A stretch of 5,037 nt of DNA from JALOOE01 sp964423545 (GTDB lineage Bacteria; Chloroflexota; Anaerolineae; CG2-30-64-16): contig CAYRFV010000356.1 of assembly GCA_964423545.1 (NCBI GenBank), positions 1 to 5,037 on the forward strand, given 5' to 3'. The notes below the pieces were generated by a model. The model worked only from the letters and a program-made list of their open reading frames with translations, searched no databases and had not been told where the DNA came from. A program made the position numbers and the translations under genes. Below are positions 1-5,037 of this stretch, one piece after another; position 1 is the stretch's first letter, and the number at the start of each line of letters is the position of its first letter.

Positions 1-686
1 TTGCCGTCGCCGTAGATCGTGATCGGCCGGCCAGTGATCGCTGCGATGACGAACCACGCCACCCAGCCCTGGTCCTCCACCCCCATCTGGCGCTGCCCAT
101 AGATGCACGACTGGCGAAAAACGACGGTCCGCAGGCCATAGATGCGCGCGTAGTCGCGCACGTACTGATCGGCGGCGCCCTTCGAACAGCCGTACGGCGA
201 GTGGAAATCCAGCGGCCGCGACTCGGAGACCCCGTCGGGATAGCCTGGCAGCACGTAACGTGTATCCTGCTCCGTGGCTGGCGCATCCTCCATGCCACCA
301 TACACCTTGTTGGTAGACGAGAAGATGAAGATTGGGTTGCTGCCGGCCCGCCGCGCTGCCTCCAGCACGTTGAAAGTGCCCAGCGCGTTCGCCTCGAAGT
401 CCGGCCGCGGGTCGGTGACGGAGGTCGTCACTGCCGTCTGGCCCGCCAGGTGATAGATCACCTCCTGCCCTGCGGCCGCGGCCAGGAGCGCCGCATCATC
501 CCGGATATCGCCCCGGATGAAGTCGAACGCGTCCGGCCCCAACGAAGCGCGCAGCCATTCGAGGTTCGCCGGGCTGCCGCGCCGCGACAGATTGTCGAAG
601 ACGGTCACCCGATGGCCGTCTTGCACGCAAGCCGCGGCCAGATTACAGCCGATGAACCCGGCGCCGCCGGTGATCAAGATGCGCAT
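1..686 (-). CDS. tyv: CDP-paratose 2-epimerase-like NAD-dependent sugar-nucleotide epimerase (C-terminus beyond window)
   Basis: Extended short-chain dehydrogenase/reductase that probably epimerises C2 of a CDP-dideoxyhexose (CDP-paratose to CDP-tyvelose) in the cytoplasm, supplying a sugar for surface glycan. The 228 residues visible start MRILITGG and show the Rossmann NAD motif GGAGFIG (residues 7-13) and the acidic residue after beta-2 (FDN, D31). They also show SSTNKVYG (123-130) and the catalytic pair Y165 and K169 in YGCSK. The run FHSPYGCSKGAADQY (161-175) and the DQGWVAWF motif (205-212) match what I recall of Salmonella Tyv/RfbE and separate it from ordinary UDP-glucose 4-epimerases. 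The family is about 340 residues, so roughly one third is missing past the left edge. The ATG at 686 is supported by a GGAGG site four bases upstream. It is the third gene of the unit, 16 bases after the DUF2905 gene. The exact substrate is inferred; another CDP- or UDP-sugar is possible. Confidence 0.87.
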   Translation of the reverse strand, partial: MRILITGGAGFIGCNLAAACVQDGHRVTVFDNLSRRGSPANLEWLRASLGPDAFDFIRGDIRDDAALLAAAAGQEVIYHLAGQTAVTTSVTDPRPDFEANALGTFNVLEAARRAGSNPIFIFSSTNKVYGGMEDAPATEQDTRYVLPGYPDGVSESRPLDFHSPYGCSKGAADQYVRDYARIYGLRTVVFRQSCIYGQRQMGVEDQGWVAWFVIAAITGRPITIYGDG

Positions 687-690
687 AGTG

Positions 691-695
691 CCTCC
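691..695 (-). promoter_or_regulatory. Ribosome binding site of the epimerase gene
   Basis: GGAGG on the minus strand, four bases before the ATG at 686. It lies in the 16-base gap after the DUF2905 stop codon and is the strongest Shine-Dalgarno match I noticed in the window. It fixes the epimerase start and suggests independent ribosome loading in addition to any translational coupling. Confidence 0.7.
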
Positions 696-702
696 GTCGC
701 CA

Positions 703-927
703 TTACCGTCTCCAGCGCACGATGATGTTGAGCACGAGGGTGAGGAGGACGCTCACGAGGATCATCGCGCCCAACGGAACGAACAGGGTGACATGCTCCC
801 GCCGGATCAGGAGGTCGCCGGGCAGATGACCCAGGCCCGGCGCCCGACCCACGACGATCAGCGCCGCGCCGGTCAGCGCGAGGGCGATCCCGGCGAACAG
901 CAGCCACCGCCCGATGCTCTCCAGCAT
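703..927 (-). CDS. DUF2905 family small membrane protein
   Basis: A 74-residue protein of unknown function with two membrane segments (about residues 7-26 and 46-70). They are joined by a short loop containing the family hallmark GHLPGDLLIRRE (33-44), an LPGD motif followed by basic residues. The ending VRWRR is positively charged. Length and layout fit DUF2905 (PF11146), whose members are about 70 residues. The ATG at 927 follows the stop of the upstream UPF0104 gene by two bases (TGA CG ATG), so translation is probably coupled; I see only a weak purine-rich GGGAAG further upstream. The epimerase gene follows 16 bases later. The longer open frame extending upstream through this position is a shadow of the UPF0104 gene. 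The family has no established function; the context suggests the envelope. Confidence 0.87.
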   Translation of the reverse strand: MLESIGRWLLFAGIALALTGAALIVVGRAPGLGHLPGDLLIRREHVTLFVPLGAMILVSVLLTLVLNIIVRWRR

Positions 928-929
928 CG

Positions 930-2000
930 TCAGCCGCTTCCCGATTCGACCGGCACACCTTCGCCCAAGCCGCGACGGCGCCAGCGATCCAACACCTGTC
1001 CCAATGACGTCCCATGCACCCACAGCGCCACCATGCCGGTGATGCTGAGCGTCAGGTAGTTCATGCCATGCCAAATGATGCCGTAGACCAGCGCCGAAGC
1101 CTTCGGGACACCGAACGGCGCCAATGCCACGGTCGTCAGATAGTGGAACACGCCGATATAGCCGGGCGACGAGGGGACAAGCATGCCGAGCGCCACCACC
1201 ATGGTTGTGAAGATCACGGCTGTGAGCGACGCATCGAGGTGCGCCGCCTGCGCGCTGCACCATGCCGCAGTAACCACCCCGGTCCAGGACAACAGCGATA
1301 CGCCGACCAGCACGATCCCTCTCCGGCCGCGCAGTGTAGCAAAGCCATCGATCAGGTGTCCGAGCGCCGCGTAGACGCCCGGCCGGTCGAGCGGCCGCAG
1401 GTGCTTGAGGACGGCGTGCGCCAGCGTGAGCAACCGTTCCTTCCAGAATGAGAGGAGCACGATCAGACCGGCCCCCAACAACGCCATCACGCCGAGCGCC
1501 AGCGTGGCCCTCGTCATGTCCGGCGGCAGCTGAACGAACGGCAGCAGCGCCACCAGGATCGCCAGCATCGTGAGCGTGTCGAGCAGCCGCGTGACGATCA
1601 ACGTCGACAGGGTGCGCGCGGTGCTCACCGGCTGATCGCTGACAAGCAGCACGATGCTGATCACCTCGCCGAGACGCGCCGGCAACACATTGCTTGCCAG
1701 ATAGCCGCCGGCCAGGGCCGTGAACACCGAGCTGAGCGCCGGATGATACTCCGGCCGGAACAGCATCTGCCAGCGCCACGCTTTGACCGTCATCGTCAGG
1801 AGCGTGGCGACGACAGCGGGGACGAGCCAGATGAAGTTCGCTTGCCGCAGGGCGGTCCACAGCGCGTCCAGTTGGATGCCCCGGAGCGCCAGGAGCAGAA
1901 ACGCCAGGCTGACGCCGATCTCCACCGCGCGCTGAATCGATGCGCGGCGCGAAGCGACCGAGACCGGTCGGATGCTTTCGTTCGTGGTTGGCGTGGTCAA
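930..2000 (-). CDS. Lysylphosphatidylglycerol synthase TM region / UPF0104 family integral membrane protein
   Basis: A polytopic inner-membrane protein of 356 residues related to the transmembrane half of MprF (PF03706, UPF0104), without the cytosolic aminoacyl-transferase domain. Visible family marks are NVLPARLGEV (104-113), RLLD (138-141) and the late PSSPGYIGVFH segment (276-286). Hydrophobic segments lie at about 27-40, 57-72, 92-105, 112-120, 142-158, 165-185, 228-250, 258-275, 280-296 and 302-328. The family is linked to lipid or lipid-linked glycan handling in the membrane; the substrate here is unknown. I chose the TTG at 2000 because GGGGA lies eight bases upstream. An in-frame GTG at 2066 would add 22 residues that look non-hydrophobic and family-atypical, with no spaced ribosome site. 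It is the first gene of a three-gene unit, followed two bases later by the DUF2905 gene. The epimerase downstream supports a glycan or envelope role (inference). Family is confident, start is moderate. Confidence 0.88.
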   Translation of the reverse strand: MTTPTTNESIRPVSVASRRASIQRAVEIGVSLAFLLLALRGIQLDALWTALRQANFIWLVPAVVATLLTMTVKAWRWQMLFRPEYHPALSSVFTALAGGYLASNVLPARLGEVISIVLLVSDQPVSTARTLSTLIVTRLLDTLTMLAILVALLPFVQLPPDMTRATLALGVMALLGAGLIVLLSFWKERLLTLAHAVLKHLRPLDRPGVYAALGHLIDGFATLRGRRGIVLVGVSLLSWTGVVTAAWCSAQAAHLDASLTAVIFTTMVVALGMLVPSSPGYIGVFHYLTTVALAPFGVPKASALVYGIIWHGMNYLTLSITGMVALWVHGTSLGQVLDRWRRRGLGEGVPVESGSG

Positions 2001-2100
2001 ACGCTCATTCCCCGATTGCTGTACAGGATCATACCGCCGGCCTGGCGCGATCCGGCCCCAACACACCTACCAGGAAGCGCCTATCTGAGTCGGGCAACAT
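1997..2100 (-). other. Leader of the UPF0104 unit with two chained mini reading frames
   Basis: About 100 bases lie between the predicted transcription start and the TTG at 2000. A 23-codon frame (2100-2029, starting MLPDSDRR) begins with an ATG exactly where transcription is predicted to start. Its TGA overlaps, as ATGA, the start of an 11-codon frame (2032-1997, starting MILYSNRG). The TGA of that second frame overlaps, as TTGA, the TTG of the membrane-protein gene. This may be a translated leader or chance; neither peptide resembles anything I recognise. No clear attenuator hairpin or riboswitch fold is visible, only short complementary blocks such as CCTGG with CCAGG. Confidence 0.25.
2009..2013 (-). 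promoter_or_regulatory. Candidate ribosome binding site deciding the UPF0104 start
   Basis: GGGGA on the minus strand, eight bases before the TTG at 2000. It favours this start over the upstream in-frame GTG at 2066, whose only purine-rich stretch (GGTAG) directly abuts the codon. The TTG also overlaps the stop of a tiny upstream frame (TTGA). Confidence 0.45.
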
Positions 2101-2106
2101 CCGAAG

Positions 2107-2135
2107 ATTATAGCACTGCTGCCAGAGGCTGACAA
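2107..2135 (-). promoter_or_regulatory. Sigma-70-type promoter for the UPF0104-DUF2905-epimerase unit
   Basis: On the minus strand, TTGTCA (2130-2135) and TATAAT (2107-2112) are separated by exactly 17 bases. A TGC triplet before the -10 element makes TGCTATAAT, an extended -10. The -10 is a perfect consensus and the -35 differs at one base. The predicted start is about 2100. The site lies just after the stop of the 3D-domain gene (2168), so it separates the two minus-strand units. Confidence 0.72.
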
Positions 2136-2167
2136 AGCACGGGGAGAGCGCTTTCGCGAGGTGGGCT

Positions 2168-3727
2168 TCACGGCGCTTTGGCAGGCGTGCGATTGCCTCC
2201 GCGATCCGGGAATTGGGGCCAATTGGGCAGCACCCACCGCACAGAGGCCGGAGGCGGGTCCAGAAGATAGACATCGATCCACCAGTGCCAGAGCTCGAAG
2301 TCGTCGTCACTGTAGCCCAGGTCAAGCCACTTGCCGAAGAGGCCGCTGCCGGTGTCAGCCGCCATCGCCAACCCGTAGCCCGGCACGTAGAGGCGCGTGC
2401 GCAGGGGAATCACGGTCGGATCGACGCCGACCAACCCTTTCCGCGCCGGCAGTCCGATGCGCGTGATGCCATACCACGGCGCCGACTTGGGCGTGCCGGA
2501 ACGCTCCGGCGAATAGGAGGTCGCATAGACCCGCATCTTGCGCCAGTAGGTGATCGGGCCATCCGGGGTGTCGAGCGTGCGCGGGACGATCTTGGTTCCA
2601 TAGGCCACGACACGCGTGATCGGCTCCGCGGCGACCCAGTCGTCGAGCATCAGCCGCGAGATCTCCTGTCCATCGACGGCGGTCACTTTGAACCGGCGGC
2701 GGTGTTCCCCCGCCTCGCCCGGCTGCATCAGGCGCTGGTTGTCGATCTCCATCTGCGCGTCGGGCACCGAGATCGACACGAAGGGGATCGGATCGCGCTC
2801 GATCTCCATCGTCTCCCGCACCCGCACGACCTTGATCAGCGTGTTGTCGCGCACGGTCGTCGCCAGGGCAGGGGTCACCCGGTCGTTGCCTGAGACAACC
2901 ACCCCCAGCTCGACCAGTGCATCGCCCACTGTCCGGCCGCGCGTGCGCGTCTGCACCGTGCGCCGGTCGGCCATGACCAGCACCGGCTTCGAGCGCTGGA
3001 TGTACACCCGCATCCCCGCCTGGACGCGACTGCCGAGCGCGGGCTGCACGCCGTCTCCCAGGTAGAGGGTCACCTGCGCCGCCAGCAGCGCCTCGCCGAT
3101 CGTGGGCGCAGTCGTGAAGAGGGTGAACGGCACGCTCCCGTCATCGACCAGGATCGGCACGCTGCGGCGCACGCTGAGACGCACGGGCGGCGGCTCTCGG
3201 CCGGCCCATCCCCGCCCCCTGGCTGCGACCGCCCGCTGCGCTTCCTCTGCGACAGGATCGGTAGGCAGCGGCGCATCGCGGCCCACGCGCGCGCCTGCCA
3301 GCCAGATTTCGTCGTGCTCGGCCACCGTCAGGCCCACCGCGTCGAGCAGGCCGCCTACGTCGCGCGCGTGCGTGTAGGTCGAAAAGGTCGAGCCGTCCGC
3401 CTCGACGGCGCCGAGCCGCGCCCGCTCGACCGCGACCGCCATCCCGGGGGCCAACGGACTGTCGAGCGGCGGTGTGACACGGTCTTCAGAGCGCACGCGC
3501 ACCCCCAGGTCAGCCAGGAGATGCGCTACCGAAGCGCGGAACGTGTGCACCGTCTCCTCGAAGCCGTCCACCGAAACGGTCACATCGAACCCGGAACTGG
3601 CGACCACGGGCCAGGCGGCTGCGAAGGCCGCCGCCAGCACCGCGATGCCCAACAGCCAGGGCAGCCTGGCCAGGGCGCTGCGCGCCCATCCGCGCCATGC
3701 CGGCCCTTGTCGCGCCTCGTGGCTCAC
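2168..3727 (-). CDS. DUF348-G5-3D domain cell-wall protein (YabE-like)
   Basis: A 519-residue protein predicted to be anchored or exported by a hydrophobic segment at residues 22-44 after a basic N-terminus, acting on or near peptidoglycan outside the membrane. DUF348 repeats follow at about 47-104, 112-190 (interrupted), 182-250 and 247-306. A G5 domain (about 305-379, with QPGEAGEHRR and VDGQEISR) comes next, then a 3D domain (about 397-489). The 3D aspartates are present: D436 in VDP, D458 in ADTG and D469 in LDL. This architecture matches YabE/YuiC-like proteins. The 3D fold is shared with MltA-type lytic transglycosylases, so wall cleavage is plausible but not proven. The GTG at 3727 overlaps the amrS stop as GTGA, indicating coupling, and purine-rich GGAG/GGGGG stretches lie just upstream. 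Upstream in-frame sequence belongs to amrS. The C-terminal part is tryptophan-rich (W480, W482, W483, W498, W503) and ends in a short tail. Confidence 0.88.
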   Translation of the reverse strand: MSHEARQGPAWRGWARSALARLPWLLGIAVLAAAFAAAWPVVASSGFDVTVSVDGFEETVHTFRASVAHLLADLGVRVRSEDRVTPPLDSPLAPGMAVAVERARLGAVEADGSTFSTYTHARDVGGLLDAVGLTVAEHDEIWLAGARVGRDAPLPTDPVAEEAQRAVAARGRGWAGREPPPVRLSVRRSVPILVDDGSVPFTLFTTAPTIGEALLAAQVTLYLGDGVQPALGSRVQAGMRVYIQRSKPVLVMADRRTVQTRTRGRTVGDALVELGVVVSGNDRVTPALATTVRDNTLIKVVRVRETMEIERDPIPFVSISVPDAQMEIDNQRLMQPGEAGEHRRRFKVTAVDGQEISRLMLDDWVAAEPITRVVAYGTKIVPRTLDTPDGPITYWRKMRVYATSYSPERSGTPKSAPWYGITRIGLPARKGLVGVDPTVIPLRTRLYVPGYGLAMAADTGSGLFGKWLDLGYSDDDFELWHWWIDVYLLDPPPASVRWVLPNWPQFPDRGGNRTPAKAP

Positions 3728-4764
3728 CGGTTCGCCCCCATCTCCACCCCGGCGATCGCCGCCCCGCACCGCGCACAGGCGCCGTCGCGCAGCCCGGCCA
3801 GTCGCACCTGGTAGCCGTAGCGCTCGATCACGGTCGCGCCGCAGCCCGGACACAGGGTGCTCTCCGAGGCGTGGCCCGGCAGGTTGCCGACGTAGACGTA
3901 GCGCAGACCGGCCGCGCGGCCGATCTGCCAGGCGCGAGCCAGGGTGGCGGCCGGGGTCGGAGGGACTTCGGTCATCTGATACTGCGGATAGAAGCGCGAG
4001 ACGTGCCATGGCACATCGGGGCCGAGCTCGTTGTACAGATAGCTCGCGACCCAGTGCAGCTCGTCATCGGAGTCGTTGAGACCGGGAATCACCAGGGTCG
4101 TCACTTCCAGCCAGATGGCGAGACGCCGGATCGTCTTGAGGTTGGCGAGCACCGGCTTCAGATCCGCGCCCGAAATCTTGTGATAGAACGCGCCTCGTCC
4201 CGCCTTCAGGTCGACATTGATCGCATGGATCAGGCCGGCCATCAACGCCAGCAGCTCCGGCGTCATGTAGCCGTTGCTGACGAATACGTTCTTCAGTCCC
4301 AGGCCTACTGCCGCACGCGCGGTGTCCAGCGCGTATTCGGCGAAAATCGTCGGCTCGGTGTAGGTGTAGGAGATCGACGCGCAAGCGTTGCGCAGCGCCG
4401 CGCGCGCGATCTCGGCGGGCCGCGCGGGGCTGCCCGGCAGATCGCGACGGCCTGCCTCGCGCGGCAACTGGGAGATCTCCCAGTTCTGGCAGAAGGCGCA
4501 GCGGAAGTTGCAGCCCGCGGTGGCGATGGAATAGGAGCGGCTGCCCGGCTGGAAGTGGAAGAGGGGCTTCTTCTCGATCGGGTCGATGTGCTGCGAGATC
4601 GCCCGCTCGTAGGCCAGCGTCACCAGCGTGCCATCGCGGTTCTCCCGCACGCAGCACGCGCCCAACTTGCCCGGCGGGATCACGCAGCGATGTGCGCACA
4701 AATTGCAGCGCACCCGCAGGTCATCGGGCGAAAGGCGCTCCCACAAGATCGCGTCATGACTCAT
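3724..4764 (-). CDS. amrS: AmmeMemoRadiSam system radical SAM enzyme AmrS
   Basis: A cytoplasmic radical SAM protein of 346 residues, of the pyruvate formate-lyase-activating-enzyme-like COG1180 group. The 4Fe-4S/SAM motif is CNFRCAFC (C85, C89, C92), in the CX3CX2C spacing. AmrS marks are the N-terminal cysteine cluster (C20, C23, C27, C37, with GKLGAC and VREN), SYTYTEPT (132-139), VSNGYMTPE (162-170), NVDLKAG (183-189) and WHVSRFYPQ (253-261). The C-terminus carries two CxxC pairs (C305/C308, C330/C333) suited to metal binding. The usual partners AmrA (AMMECR1) and AmrB (MEMO) are not in the window, and the reaction is, to my knowledge, not well established. The ATG at 4764 gives family-typical length and has no obvious Shine-Dalgarno site. 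The stop overlaps the GTG of the DUF348-G5-3D gene by four bases, so the two are probably one operon. C38 replaces a residue that is usually glycine, as far as I recall the family. Confidence 0.93.
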   Translation of the reverse strand: MSHDAILWERLSPDDLRVRCNLCAHRCVIPPGKLGACCVRENRDGTLVTLAYERAISQHIDPIEKKPLFHFQPGSRSYSIATAGCNFRCAFCQNWEISQLPREAGRRDLPGSPARPAEIARAALRNACASISYTYTEPTIFAEYALDTARAAVGLGLKNVFVSNGYMTPELLALMAGLIHAINVDLKAGRGAFYHKISGADLKPVLANLKTIRRLAIWLEVTTLVIPGLNDSDDELHWVASYLYNELGPDVPWHVSRFYPQYQMTEVPPTPAATLARAWQIGRAAGLRYVYVGNLPGHASESTLCPGCGATVIERYGYQVRLAGLRDGACARCGAAIAGVEMGANR

Positions 4765-4818
4765 GTCAGTGCGACGAGCCGGCCCCCGTTCGCCGTTCGC
4801 GGCCGGTCGCCGGTCGGT

Positions 4819-4848
4819 ATTCTATCACAACCCGCACGGTAGCTCCAA
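4819..4848 (-). promoter_or_regulatory. Candidate promoter of the amrS unit
   Basis: On the minus strand, TTGGAG (4843-4848) and TAGAAT (4819-4824) are separated by 18 bases. TGA before the -10 gives an extended TGnTAGAAT form. The predicted start is near 4812, leaving a leader of about 48 bases before the ATG at 4764. The -35 is weak, the -10 good. It lies back to back with the selC promoter. Confidence 0.5.
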
Positions 4849-4853
4849 CCAGC

Positions 4854-4882
4854 TTGACCGTCCACAACAAAGCGTGTATCAT
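4854..4882 (+). promoter_or_regulatory. Sigma-70-type promoter of selC
   Basis: TTGACC (4854-4859) and TATCAT (4877-4882) are separated by 17 bases, each one base from consensus. The predicted start, 7-8 bases after the -10, falls at 4889-4890, the first base of the tRNA acceptor stem. Its position directly before a tRNA gene supports the call. Confidence 0.68.
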
Positions 4883-4889
4883 CGTGCGT

Positions 4890-4983
4890 GGGGGTGGTTG
4901 TGTCCCGGTGGGCGCCCCGGTCTTCAAAACCGGTGGTGGGTGCGACAAGCGGCCACGGTGGGTTCGACTCCCATCCACTCCCG
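4890..4983 (+). tRNA. selC: Selenocysteine tRNA, anticodon TCA
   Basis: This tRNA is charged with serine and converted to Sec-tRNA, then delivered by SelB to in-frame UGA codons. The fold can be written out in full. An 8-bp acceptor stem pairs 4890-4897 with 4975-4982 (one G-U). A 6-bp D stem pairs 4900-4905 with 4910-4915, closed by a 4-base loop CGGT. A 5-bp anticodon stem (4917-4921 with 4929-4933) holds the loop CTTCAAA, with anticodon TCA at 4924-4926. A 24-base region (4934-4957) contains a long variable hairpin. A 5-bp T stem (4958-4962 with 4970-4974) carries the loop TTCGACT. The discriminator is G4983. The 8+5 stacked arm and the 6/4 D arm are bacterial tRNA-Sec hallmarks and exclude a TCA suppressor of ordinary type. 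CCT follows the discriminator, so CCA is probably added after transcription. It is divergent from amrS. Confidence 0.96.
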
Positions 4984-5037
4984 CCTCCCGAAACGCCTCT
5001 GTCACAAGCAAAACACCTGTTGCGCACAAAATGATAC
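4984..5037. other. Sequence downstream of selC, no feature recognised
   Basis: These 54 bases after the tRNA hold no gene, no hairpin followed by a T-run on the plus strand, and no clear promoter. They are somewhat richer in A and T than the rest. A selC terminator or a downstream selenocysteine gene must lie beyond the window. Confidence 0.5.

Noticed and set aside
201..1451. Long plus-strand open frames opposite the epimerase, DUF2905 and UPF0104 genes
   Set aside because: Their translations are rich in Arg, His and Gln with no domain signal, as expected from antisense frames in GC-rich DNA. The minus-strand proteins show clear family motifs.
2136..2167. Possible terminator after the 3D-domain gene
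   Set aside because: Only a three-base-pair CGC-GAAA-GCG stem is visible and no U-run follows on the minus strand.
2168..4009. Extending the DUF348-G5-3D protein upstream to 4009 (613 residues)
   Set aside because: The extra 94 residues overlap amrS out of frame and look like shadow sequence. The GTG at 3727 places a basic N-terminus and a membrane segment right at the start.
4796..4817. Short direct repeat (CCGGTCG copies) between amrS and selC
   Set aside because: The units are short, GC-biased and imperfect, with no third copy or palindromic operator form, so chance is likely.
3697..4842. 381-residue plus-strand frame across amrS
   Set aside because: It is antisense to a radical SAM gene with intact cysteine and AmrS motifs, and its translation lacks recognisable domains.
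4761..5029. Minus-strand frames of 87-88 residues over the tRNA
   Set aside because: They cover the complement of the selC gene; the WESNPPW/SRTHRGR-like peptides are the usual artefact of translating tRNA T-arm sequence.
1..5037. CRISPR array, insertion sequence, phage attachment site or defence system
   Set aside because: No repeated spacer pattern, transposase, integrase or terminal inverted repeats are visible. tRNA genes are common integration sites, but no duplicated tRNA end lies within the window.

Overview
The window is GC-rich bacterial DNA, packed almost end to end with genes. Five protein genes lie on the minus strand, and one tRNA gene lies on the plus strand near the right end. 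The gene set (a DUF348/G5/3D cell-wall protein, AmrS, a DUF2905 protein, a UPF0104/LPG-synthase-TM membrane protein and a CDP-paratose 2-epimerase-like enzyme) together with high GC suggests Chloroflexota or a neighbouring deep-branching high-GC lineage. That placement is inference from gene content. The sequence holds no ribosomal marker to confirm it.

Right to left along the minus strand there are two transcription units. The first starts at a likely promoter around 4819-4848 and carries amrS (the radical SAM enzyme of the AmmeMemoRadiSam system), then a secreted or membrane-anchored DUF348-G5-3D protein. The two genes overlap by a GTGA junction. The second unit starts at a near-consensus extended -10 promoter (2107-2135), only 32 bases after the previous stop codon. 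It carries a multi-pass UPF0104/LPG-synthase-TM protein, a 74-residue DUF2905 membrane protein and a CDP-paratose 2-epimerase-like sugar-nucleotide enzyme that runs off the left edge. The first two are separated by 2 bases, and the epimerase follows 16 bases later with a GGAGG ribosome site. This unit looks like an envelope or glycan module.

On the plus strand, 4890-4983 is a selenocysteine tRNA gene (selC). It has an 8-bp acceptor stem, a 6-bp D stem with a 4-base loop, anticodon TCA and a long variable arm. Its own promoter (TTGACC, 17 bases, TATCAT) places the predicted transcription start at the first base of the mature tRNA. selC and amrS are divergent and share a 125-base intergenic region with back-to-back promoters. 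The organism therefore probably makes selenoproteins, although no selenoprotein gene or selA/selB lies in the window.

The genes belong to known families and I see no clearly novel multi-gene system. The points most worth a second look are the apparently leaderless selC, the selC/amrS divergent promoter pair, and a chain of two tiny overlapping reading frames in the leader of the UPF0104 gene. No stretch over 300 bases lacks a gene.
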